Source: Pleurobrachia bachei
Lineage: Eukaryota; Ctenophora; Tentaculata; Cydippida; Pleurobrachiidae
NCBI GenBank assembly: GCA_000695325.1
Contig: AVPN01000915.1
Span: 3,387-31,713 of the forward strand
Length of the DNA: 28,327 bases
Reading direction: 5' to 3'
Under the pieces are notes generated by a model. The model made no database searches. It was not told where the DNA came from and saw only the letters and a list, made by a program, of their open reading frames with translations. Both the position numbers and the translations under genes were made by a program. Below, piece after piece: positions 9,412-17,865 of this stretch (the stretch's first letter is position 1; the number at the start of each line of letters is the position of its first letter).

Positions 9412-9685
9412 AGTTGGATTTTGAATTTTAGCGACAGGCCGCCGCACGGTCAAATGAATGGATTTGCCCGTGCTAAACTATTTTTATCATATATCTGGTT
9501 CCTGATAAGATAAAGACTTGATCTTGATTGCGTTAGAAAGAGAAAAATTTTTATCTTTCTAATGCTTTTAGGTTCAAATTTTTAGATTGCCAGGAACTTG
9601 ATTTCGATTCAAAGTATGTAAGGCGCGAATGTTACCTCAATTGCAGTACGCGGTGGCCTGTCGCTAAAATTTAAAATTTGACTTT
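9412..9685. mobile_element. MITE-like element (about 274 bp) with terminal inverted repeats
   Basis: The left end contains TTTTAGCGACAGGCCGCCGC and the right end the reverse complement of TTTTAGCGACAGGCCACCGC, one mismatch in 20. The match continues outward with a few more differences. The element is absent from the homologous position near 7690, so it is an insertion specific to this duplicate. No ORF of note. The flanks suggest a short TTA-type target site, uncertain. Confidence 0.8.
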
Positions 9686-9705
9686 AATACCACCCCGACA
9701 CTTAC

Positions 9706-9845
9706 AGTAACTTCTTCCAGTGCGCCACCTCGTCATCAGCCTGGTTCTGACTCTGCTCCATCTCTCTCATTATCTCCTCCTCCTCAGCTAACCTGGCCTC
9801 CATCTCCAACTCGTACAACTCTGCCTCGTCAATACCATGATCCAT
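9706..9845 (-). pseudogene. Second copy of CHTF18 exon 1
   Basis: 140-nt exon with ATG (9843-9845), open frame and GTAAGT donor, paralogous to 7707-7846 with one coding difference visible (Ala for Thr near the exon end) plus a silent one. A CTAG acceptor-like site lies 12 nt before the ATG. No CHTF18 exon 2 follows until beyond the truncated U2AF1 copy. It is either dispensable, an alternative first exon, or the other allele. Confidence 0.88.
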
Positions 9846-10370
9846 GATATGTTGGAGCTAGACAGGAGACTGGAGAGTTGCCTGGCTAGACATTGTTTAT
9901 TACGAATGTAAAGGGAGGGTTAGAACATAACCCAAGAGGAAAGGGTGTCTTACTAATACGAGCTGTGTTAGGGGAGGAGTGTTGGGATTATACAAAGGGA
10001 GGGGCAACATAACAGAAGGAGAGGACATCTGCTGATAACATATTCAGATATATTACCAAATGGGGAACATATAATCTGGAAATTTCCTATAAACAATTCA
10101 TCATACACCTGTTTCCTGTGTAATTTACTGTGCTATCATTTTTGGGAAGCACCCCCGAAACGTTGTCTGTTCGAATATCTTACGCATTTACCAAATACCT
10201 CACACAGTATGTCACTCCTGGTACTCACACACAATTACTCACACCTCACACCAGTATTCACACCTGGTATTGTTCAGAAGACCCGACAATTCACACCGCG
10301 GAGTCACACACAGTTTCTCAATCACACAGTTTCTTACTCTCTCACACAAAAAGCGTCACCACCTTTGTCT
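9846..10370. other. U2AF1-CHTF18 intergenic spacer
   Basis: Non-coding spacer containing CACAC-rich repeats (about 10200-10350), homologous to 7847-8456. An AATAAA on the gene strand occurs at 9896-9901, close to the following CHTF18 exon 1 rather than to the U2AF1 stop. Confidence 0.6.
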
Positions 10371-11400
10371 TTAGTGCCTCCTTGACCTACTACTACTATG
10401 CCTCGACGACTTCTTTTTAATATTCCTTCCCTTCCCATAATTCTCCAGACCAAGTTTAGACCTCAGCTCCCTGGAGCACGGTTTAACGTGGAGGAAATTG
10501 CAGTACCCGCCCCGGGTACATTCACTAGTTTCGTGTTGTCTGCAGCAAGCCTCCCGGAAATCAGTTACAGGAGAGAGTTCGGCGTATATGGGTTTCTTGT
10601 CAAACCACCTGTTGTTCAGACTCTCAACACACTTTGCTGCGTCTTCTTCCGATTTGAATAGTATGTAGATGTTACCTGTGTAGGGTAAATTGTTTTTAGT
10701 AAACTGAATATTGATGTTCACACCCTAATTAATTAATCAATTAATCCTCACTCACCTATTAAATGATCACCCAGATTCTCGCAAACATTCAGCTCCAAAA
10801 CGGGCCCATATTTGTCCTCTAACTCAACATATATGTCCTCGAAGAAGTCGTCATAATGTTGCTGCAGGAACTCCTGGAAGTTGGGGAAACTGGTAACCAT
10901 GACAACTAACGGGTAACCATGGAAACTAACTGGTAACAATGACAACTAACTGGTAACTATGACAACTGGTAACCATGGTAACTAACATACCCTGCCCCAT
11001 TGCACCTACCTCTGTGAATGCACCCCCGTTTCCCCTGGCCCCCGTTTCCCCTAGCCCCTGAGCATTAGAAGGGCTCAGGTACATGTGGTTTAGTAACACC
11101 GTCTGGCTGTATGTTGGCCTGTTATGTTGTCTCGAACATCGGTTACCATGGGTACACGCACCTGGGGAATTAAGGTCGGGGTTACCATGGGTAACTGGAG
11201 TTGGGGAGTAAGATGTGGGTTGAGGGAGGAAGTTAGGGGAGTTTAGGGAGTGTTGGGGTGTTTGTGGGGTGTAATTGTGGGACAGTTGGGGTGTGTTGGG
11301 GACCAGTAATAATGGGCCAGTTCTAACCTGTCTTGAAGTAAAATGGGCAGTTAACTCGATCTTTTTCCGTCCCAAAGATTGATGCTAAAAACTCAGCCAT
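10371..11400 (-). CDS. U2AF1: U2AF1 (U2AF35): 3' splice-site AG recognition factor
   Basis: Small subunit of U2AF, which binds the AG dinucleotide at 3' splice sites and recruits U2 snRNP with U2AF2 in the nucleus. Exons: 11328-11400, 11010-11161, 10756-10873, 10371-10675 (648 nt, 215 aa). Zinc finger 1 has the C-x8-C-x5-C-x3-H pattern, with CSRQH at the site of the well-known human Ser34. The UHM/RRM has the conserved LNNRWF tryptophan. Zinc finger 2 contains [11 protein letters not shown]. The RS tail is short (about 20 residues, SSRSRRH end), unlike the long RS/glycine tail of vertebrates. The linker after finger 1 is glycine-rich. The ATG directly abuts a TACTTTCAG acceptor-like site. A truncated second copy lies downstream (8457-9270). 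Confidence 0.97.
10889..10990. repeat. 20-bp minisatellite in U2AF1 intron 2
   Basis: About four to five imperfect units of the GGTAACCATGACAACTAACT type. It differs in unit number and in point changes from the paralogous array at 9009-9130. Confidence 0.9.
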
Positions 11401-11743
11401 CTGAAAGTATTGGTTGTTTTGAATAAACAGAGCAGCGAAAAAACTTAATATATTGTTTATTCGCTGAACCTGAATATTAAAAGAAAATTAAGTACATCCG
11501 GAGGGAATACACTCGCACACAAACGAACAAATTAACACACGCTAATATGTCAAATTATGTCACTCAGAATATATCACTCAATTTAAATATAACCTGAAAT
11601 AACCCCATCCAGTTTTCAATTTCGGTATGTTAGCGCTACCTGACCCTTGCCCGCGCTAAAAATTAACTCTACATAAGGGCTACATGTAACCAAACAGATA
11701 AATCAGACTCTCTCAGAGCATTGACAGATCAGTTTACAACAAA
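11401..11743. other. PEX3-U2AF1 intergenic region
   Basis: AT-rich, no gene seen. On the gene strand it holds an AATAAA (11456-11461) and, immediately before the U2AF1 ATG, the pyrimidine-rich acceptor-like TTTCAG. Either 3' processing signals of PEX3 or an outron of U2AF1 would lie here. Confidence 0.6.
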
Positions 11744-13063
11744 TCATAACATAGTTCTGCTCAGGGCATCAAAAATGTTCGAACTAAATGTCATCATCTC
11801 ACGGCTCGTTGAGTTTTTGACAAACTCCTCAGATGCCAGTAGGGATTCTGGGATCTTAGAGAGTTTTGATAGGACCTTCACTAGGGGTGTGCTGTCATGC
11901 TGGACAATGTCGAGGATTTGAGAATTAACTTGTTCTGTGCACTCTCTCACTGAGGACTGGTAAATGTTCCTGTGGAGGGGGGTGCAATGGGTAATGTTTA
12001 CTGGCACTGGCACAGCTTAGAATCAACTGTGAACGTGATACAAGAAAAACAACATACCAACATGAACCACAACATGATGTACAACAGCAAAAAGCAGAGT
12101 CAGCTTGTACCTGTAATCATCACTGTCAATGATGTCCAACGTCTGGTCCACCATCCTCCTAATCGTTTCCTGTTCCTGGGGCTGGAGACAGATAACAGAT
12201 GACACCATCTCCACCCCACTCACCTCCCCACAACACTCCCCAACTAGACCCAACAGGTCCGAGTGGGATACTGCCTTGTCCAGGGGTGTCTCCATAGCAA
12301 CCCTCCCTACCACACCCCCATACTGCTGGTGGAGGGATTTGATAGCAGCCTCAACGACCCCTGATATGAGACCAAGATACTCCCTGACTGTCTCCTCTGA
12401 AAGGTGTCCATTAGATGATACCACTGTCAGTTGAACAGCTGTGAAGAGGGAGATCAGGGAGGCTGAGTGTATGGTGATAAGGAGTTTTAGGAAGACCTCA
12501 CTTCGGAGTCGCTCAAATCCCTCTACCTTAGGGATGGACTTGTCTTTTAGTGCTAGGATGGTTTTGTCAGTGTCCACTGCTTGTTCTATCTTACGGAGCA
12601 GTACACCGTAGTACCTGAGAGGGAGAAGGTAAGTTGTAAGGTATGTACCCCCTTACATACCTAGTTACCATGGTTACCACGGGTTCACATACCTAGTTAC
12701 CACGGGTTCACATACCTGGTTACCATGGTTACCACGGGTTCACATACCTCGTTACTATGGTTACCACGGGTTCACATGGGGTTCACATACCTAGTTACCA
12801 TGGTTACCACACATACCTGGTAACCATAGTTACCATGGTTACCACACATACCTGGTAAGAGTATCGGACATGTTTTGTGAGAACATCAGCAGATGGTTAT
12901 CCAGCTTCCCATGGTTCAGGAGGTTTGTCATGGTTTCTCTCTGCCACACCTCCAACTGAGTGGTAACCCAGAATCCCAAACCAGCTAAACTCGCCCCTGC
13001 CGCTGCTGTCACTGCCAGACCCCGTTTATATCGACACAATTTATCCTGGACCCATGAGAACAT
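11744..13063 (-). CDS. PEX3: PEX3: peroxisomal membrane biogenesis factor 3
   Basis: PEX3 is the peroxisomal membrane docking receptor for PEX19, needed for insertion of peroxisomal membrane proteins. Exons: 12852-13063, 12111-12614, 11744-11969 (942 nt, 313 aa, shorter than the approximately 370 aa of vertebrates). The N-terminus has a short basic stretch (CRYKRG) followed by a hydrophobic segment of about 20 residues (roughly 15-35), the expected single membrane anchor. The middle is helical with repeated hydrophobics. The C-terminus SREMMTFSSNIFDALS resembles the PEX3 ending. The identification rests on N- and C-terminal resemblance and overall layout. The ATG is 6 nt after TCTCCTAG. Intron 1 is a minisatellite. 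Confidence 0.83.
12640..12855. repeat. Palindromic minisatellite in PEX3 intron 1
   Basis: Repeats of about 32 bp built from GGTTACCATGGTTACCAC plus GGGTTCACATACCT. On the gene strand each copy carries AGGTATGT, the same context as the real exon 1 donor at 12851-12850, so the array is a series of decoy 5' splice sites reaching up to the exon edge. The core GGTAACCATGGTTACC is a perfect 16-nt palindrome. Confidence 0.92.
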
Positions 13064-13311
13064 GATATACTAGGAGATAGGGTAATGTTCATTGTCATAG
13101 GTGGGGGTAGTTCAGTGTTATAGGGGTTCAGTAGGGGATAGGATTTACACAGGGGGAGCTAGGTACTTTGAAATCAAAGAAGCGTTTTCTAAATGATCGG
13201 GTGAAATCACATACAAGGTTACAAAACAATTTTACACAAACAACCATTCCCTCCTTCCAAATGCATTCACCAGCATGCACACAAAACAATTATGATCTTT
13301 CTCCTCAGCCC

Positions 13312-14180
13312 TCAGCTTTTATGTCGCTCCAGATAAATCTTGAATTGTTCAATTTCCTGCTCAAAAAGTTGGTCAATTTGTCGTTTCTCACCCTCAATAC
13401 CCTCCATAAAGGTGTCCCACTCTGTGTCCTCTCCCGGCTGTGGCTTTCCAGGGAGGGAGGTCTCCTCCGGGTCAGGTTCTATCGAGTCAGGCAGAATCAA
13501 ATCACACAACTGCAGGGGAATTACAAAGGTGTGATGGCTAACAAGGGTGTGATGGAATTACAGGGGTATGATGGAATTACAGGGGTGTGATGGGTGTGAA
13601 AGCAAACAAGTTAGTGCGATAGTAGGGTGGGGTTCTGTTGTCTGTACACCATTTCACGGGTTGAGTTACTTATTGACATACCGTGTAAGATATCTGTGTT
13701 ACCTTGGTAAGCTCGAGAACGGTTGAATCAAGTCTTTGAAGGTGAGAATCGGCTCCCCTTGCTGCCGAGGGGAGGGAGGTGTTGCAGTGTCGATCTAGAA
13801 TCTCGGTACATTCCCTGACCTGATCCACCTCGGCCCACTTTCTCTTATTCTGTATCTCCTCCACGAAGAACCTCGCTTCTCCTGATGTATCAATGTGCAT
13901 ATGTTAGATAAAACATATCTTCAGTTGCAGTCATTTTTGTATTCTGCCCAGATTACCCAAGGACAAATTAGCACTGTGTAGGATAATGAGACATACTAAA
14001 ACTTGACCTCTAAATGATGTCTCTCTAACCCTGAATAACTCCCACCCCCTCCGCCTCCCCTCCCCTCCCCCGCCTCTCATCATTCTAACCTTGAATGACG
14101 GCACGATGATCGAATAACCGGCTGAATGTGGCCAGGCCAGCCTTCAGAGCATTTATCTCTGGAGCATCACCACCAGCCAT
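13312..14180 (-). CDS. BLOC1S5: BLOC1S5 (Muted): BLOC-1 subunit 5
   Basis: Small coiled-coil subunit of BLOC-1, which works in biogenesis of lysosome-related organelles and endosomal sorting. Exons: 14090-14180, 13703-13881, 13312-13509 (468 nt, 155 aa; vertebrate forms are a little longer). The signature is RLFDHRAVIQG followed by EARFFVEEIQNKR, very close to the family motif, then a helical C-terminus with WDTFMEG and heptad-like charged residues. The first intron separates the two halves of the signature. The ATG lies 4 nt after CCATCTAG. The C-terminal exon is less conserved, so the last exon boundary is slightly less certain than the rest. Confidence 0.83.
13511..13600. repeat. Minisatellite at BLOC1S5 intron 2 acceptor
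   Basis: Four or so imperfect copies of GGTGTGATGGAATTACAG, 17-19 bp, running right up to the exon 3 acceptor. On the gene strand the units supply pyrimidine-rich CCCCTGTAATTCC stretches resembling the true acceptor context CCCCTGCAG. Confidence 0.85.
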
Positions 14181-14309
14181 CGTGCTAGATGGGTAGTGGG
14201 TAATATGAAGTAACTCTAGTGCAGTAGTTACTAATATATGTTAGTTTCTAAAAGAATAAACAGCTGGATAGTGACTGAGTATAATCTGTTAATTTGTCAT
14301 GTTTATACA

Positions 14310-14315
14310 TTTATT
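14310..14315 (-). promoter_or_regulatory. Candidate HDAC8 polyadenylation signal
   Basis: AATAAA on the gene strand 43 nt downstream of the HDAC8 stop codon. It is the only canonical hexamer seen at a usual distance from a stop codon among the genes here. Confidence 0.5.
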
Positions 14316-14357
14316 AGACCTGTTAAAAATTTATCTGAGCCCTGATGGGGCCCTGAT

Positions 14358-16585
14358 TCAAGTCACAACAGCATTTAAGTTTCTGTTCACAGAGTCTATA
14401 ACATTCTCAAGGTACTCAGGAGTGTTTGAATCCTTTCTAGTGACCCCCTCACTCACTGTCAGATCAAAACTGGGCGAATAACTCTCAAAATGAGCATGTT
14501 CGGGGATGTCAGATGGTAAAGAGATGCCCAGAACATCCCCAGTTATTTGGGTCCAGGTCCGGGCGGTATTAGGTAAGTTATACCCGCCTCCACCTAGAAG
14601 AAGTGTGGGTAACCGGTAACCAACAACCCTCTGTACAGCCTGGGAGATACCAGCAGGGGTGTAGTAAAACGCCTGAAATGGGTTTGGGGATGTTATGAAA
14701 TGACTGGAATGTTGGGCCGCTTTAAACACTGCATCTATATATCGAACTGATAAATATAAATATCTCAAGTTTGAGGAGAATGGGGAATGACAAAACAAAC
14801 CTTGTGAGGATCCCCGGCCACAGGTGTAGGCAATCCAAAAACAAAACGAATTTCTTCTTTATCAAAAAAATAAACGAGTTAGGGGTGTTTTACTTTGTTG
14901 TGGTGTCTCTGAATTGCGTGATTTACATTTGAAAAGTTTCTTATAAAAAAGTTTCTTCCTAAAGCGTTTCTTAAAAAACGAGAGTAAGGTATTTCAAGTT
15001 TGAGGAGAATGGGGAATGACAAAACAAACCTTGTGAGGATCCCCGGCCACTCCATCGGCACCACACTGACACACAATTACATCTGGTTTAAACCGCTTAA
15101 CCACATTATCCAGGGTTCCCTTAACCACCTGGAAATACACACACTGAGTAAAACAGCAATTGAGCAGTACACTAAGAATCAATCAACGAAGAATCAGGGC
15201 TCAGTAGCTTTCGGGTGATCTATGCCAGGTGCAGGCGTCGTTTATTGAGTAGGCTCAAATGAAATCCCGATAAAACTTTGCCTTGTTCAACACAAATAAA
15301 ACACAAACAAAACTCGTTCTGTTCAAAGAGTCTAGCAAACCACGAACCTGTTCAAGTGTTGCATCCCCGGCCCCATCGTGTAGGGGAATATTAACTGTGT
15401 AGCCAGCACCCCTTCCACTTCCCGTGCTAGGCAAATCTCCGGAACCTGGATAAAAGCCAACTTCATGCTTATGGATGGAGTATGTGAGAACTTTCCGGGA
15501 CTGCTCGAACGCTGTTTCTACTCCGTTACCATGATGTAGATCGAGGTCAACATACAACACCCTGCAGGAGATGTAGACATGGGATTAATGACTTTATGAT
15601 GGCTGTACTAAACTTGGTATTTGTGTCTTGTTTGTCCCAACAGAACTGCCCCCCCCCCAATCCAAATACACACCTGTTGAAGTGTTGTAGAAGGTACTGA
15701 ATGGCGAGTACACAATCGTTCAAGTAACAGAACCCCTCCGCTTTGTGGGGCTGGCCATGGTGCCATCCTCCACACCAGTTAATAGCTACCTGTCGAGGGA
15801 ATCCAGATGTTTGAGACAAATAAAATGATGTGCAATGATCTCGATCTGTGTTTTATTTGCCTTTTTCGACCCTCCTTCCCCAATCGGAATGATAGCCCCA
15901 ACTCATAAACAGGGTGTTGTCGCGCGCGCCCCGGGCTTGAACTCCACTCGCGCGCACCCCTCTACCCGGTACACCACGCGCCCACCTCCACCCACTGCCA
16001 TGTTAGTGTGACACCCCTTGTGCCATATGACAGTGACCCGGTGATATACCTTTGTTTCTCCGTATGTCAGCTCCTCCGCTGCAGCTAGAGTGGCCCCAGC
16101 AATCTGGCACACAGTATCGTACATCCGTGGGAAGGGTGGACAGTCAAACTCTGGGGGTGGGGGAAGTGGTAGATGACTTTTGGATGAGCCCACATACCCC
16201 AATTGTGTCTCCTTCCCAAGATATAACTTCTATTGAATGATTTCACATACCCAAACCAAAGTGTGCCCTTTCCTTCTCAGTCAGTTCCTCTGGGCCTTCT
16301 AAAGCCTCAATGTAGGCCTTTGTATGGAACTCTCTTAACTGCAACCTAACAACAAATACATTAAGACTGTAATTAGAAAGAGCATAACAACAATAATTAC
16401 CCTATTTCAAATGATAAATCTAGTAACTAGTTAATACCCACAGACGGGGGTAGGTTCCATAATTTCCATCTTGTCCAGTATGCAGATATCAGTCCCGCGA
16501 CTAGATCTGCCCTGCCCTGAATCTTCGGAAGCAAAGATGTGCACTTTACCAGGTCGGGTGATGTTACATACACAACGTTATTCAT
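14358..16585 (-). CDS. HDAC8: HDAC8: class I histone/lysine deacetylase 8 (apparent frameshift in exon 1)
   Basis: Zinc-dependent lysine deacetylase; in animals HDAC8 deacetylates cohesin SMC3 and other proteins. Exons: 16438-16585, 16251-16345, 16050-16150, 15674-15789, 15348-15561, 15030-15128, 14358-14672 (about 362 aa; human 377). The active-site elements are all present: GGWHH (catalytic histidines), YVDLDLHHG and GADGVAGDP (metal ligands Asp, His, Asp), and GGGGYN (transition-state tyrosine). The C-terminus ends a few residues past the fold, as in HDAC8, with no long tail. Exon 1 is inconsistent: from the ATG the frame matches the family up to GLISAY, then the match continues one frame over (DKMEIMEPTP), and only the second frame agrees with the exon 2 phase. 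This implies one missing base near 16478. The ATG is 8 nt after a TACTAG site. Confidence 0.93.
14761..14821. repeat. Partial duplication of HDAC8 exon 6 end and donor
   Basis: 61 bp nearly identical (one mismatch) to 14990-15050, offset 229 bp. It contains the last 20 or so bases of exon 6 and the GTTTGT donor with the beginning of intron 6, now lying inside that intron. Confidence 0.95.
15900..16010 (-). repeat. tRNA-derived SINE-like segment in HDAC8 intron 3
   Basis: On the minus strand an A-box-like TGGTGTACCGGG (about 15965-15976) is followed after roughly 20 bp by a B-box-like AGTTCAAGCCC (15933-15943). The body is GC-rich, with CGCGCG runs unlike the surrounding intron. The cloverleaf is not complete, so this is not called as a tRNA gene. 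Boundaries and target-site duplications are not visible. Confidence 0.55.
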
Positions 16586-16799
16586 GATGGTAACTAGTAT
16601 AAAGAGGTATTGGAGATTAATGAGGGTAGGGGTAGGATATAGAAGGGGTAGGATATTAACAGGGGTAGGATGATTTCAGGGTTGTTACAACGAAAGTTCA
16701 GTTGTTGTTTCAAAACAGCGAGACTAAAACTCTCAAACACACATACAAAATATAAACTAACTCCCAAAAGTTCATAATAAATTGCACATCAAACCAGGG

Positions 16800-17780
16800 T
16801 CATTTCGGGGCCAATTTCTTCATTTTCTCCAACAGATCCTCTCCCCACCCTTTAGCTAGTTCCACGGTCACTGGAGCACTAAACACTGACAGCCCCACAA
16901 CAGCACCTGCCCCCTCCTGATTCTCCTCTAACAAATCCTGGACCCTCCGTGACACCTGGGCCTGACCCGTCGACCTAATGCTCAGCGCACATTTCCCACA
17001 CACAGCCTCTGTTAGAGCTACTCGCACCGCACCCCCATAACTCTCAATCAGCACCTCTCGATCAATATCCTGGAGCGTCACCTTAATGTCACCACCTCGG
17101 GATACAATATGGAGGTTATCCTGGGAACTGCCTACCACAACATTACCACCTTCTGTCACTATCTTACAGTTGCCATGGACGTTATCCACTGCTATGTCGC
17201 CGTGTTTACCATATAAGGAGCTGGAGGGAGAGTAGAGTGAGCCTATCTTGATATCCCCCGTTGAACTTGAAATGGTTGTTGTCTCACCCTGGATTTTCCG
17301 GGCCGTTATGTGACCCTTTGTCATGATGACACAGTTACTAACAAGGTTGTTGAGGTTCACATCACCTCTCTTACTGGTTATATGAGTAGCACCACACTTC
17401 ACACTTCTCAACTCACACCCACCCTGGTCAGTAGTGATCCTTACATCTGCCTCATGCCCGGTGACACTAACACCCGCGACACCACCCACTGACACCGTCA
17501 GGGGTGATTTAATGGGGATCTCCGCAGTTATTCCCTCCGTAGTATGAGTGTTTGTAATATCAAGTGTGTTGTCACCCAGCCGTATCTCTGACAGTGTATC
17601 AGGGTGTGTGATCTTGGTTTTCGGAGCAACAGAGTCCTCCTGCCAGTTATAATGAGACACTGACACAGGGGTGGATGAGGTGATAGAGATGGGGGTAAAA
17701 TCGTCAACACGCTTCTCCCAGGTACCCATGTACCGGACCGCAGTGGGAGAGAGAAGTCGGGTACATCGTGACAAGAACAT
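16800..17780 (-). CDS. FAM185A-like protein (DUF4097 beta-helix type)
   Basis: Single-exon gene of 326 aa. The N-terminus (MFLSRCTRLLSPTAVRYMG) is basic and free of acidic residues, like a mitochondrial targeting sequence. From about residue 75 on, the protein is a run of short beta-strand repeats with DI/GDI turns (for example SSTGDIKIGSLYS, KHGDIAVDNVHG, SRGGDIKVTLQD), typical of the DUF4097 putative adhesin fold found in FAM185A. The biochemical function of this family is not established to my knowledge. The stop is only 214 bp before the HDAC8 start, and the gene starts 85 bp after the SRFBP1 stop. The ATG lies 12 nt after CCATTTTAG. The family assignment comes from recall of fold and length, so no symbol is given. 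Confidence 0.7.
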   Translation of the reverse strand: MFLSRCTRLLSPTAVRYMGTWEKRVDDFTPISITSSTPVSVSHYNWQEDSVAPKTKITHPDTLSEIRLGDNTLDITNTHTTEGITAEIPIKSPLTVSVGGVAGVSVTGHEADVRITTDQGGCELRSVKCGATHITSKRGDVNLNNLVSNCVIMTKGHITARKIQGETTTISSSTGDIKIGSLYSPSSSLYGKHGDIAVDNVHGNCKIVTEGGNVVVGSSQDNLHIVSRGGDIKVTLQDIDREVLIESYGGAVRVALTEAVCGKCALSIRSTGQAQVSRRVQDLLEENQEGAGAVVGLSVFSAPVTVELAKGWGEDLLEKMKKLAPK

Positions 17781-17865
17781 ATCCAGAGATCTCTAAAATG
17801 GGTGTTAAAAACTGAATAAATTACCCGGGGGTTACAATATGTAATGTGTAATTTAAAACAAAACA

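Noticed and set aside
13168-13590. Plus-strand 140-codon open frame overlapping BLOC1S5 exon 3
   Set aside because: It lies antisense to a well-matched exon and ends in the minisatellite. No protein-like features.
15926-15999. Possible complete tRNA gene on the minus strand
   Set aside because: The A-B box spacing and stems do not form a convincing cloverleaf. It is kept only as SINE-like.
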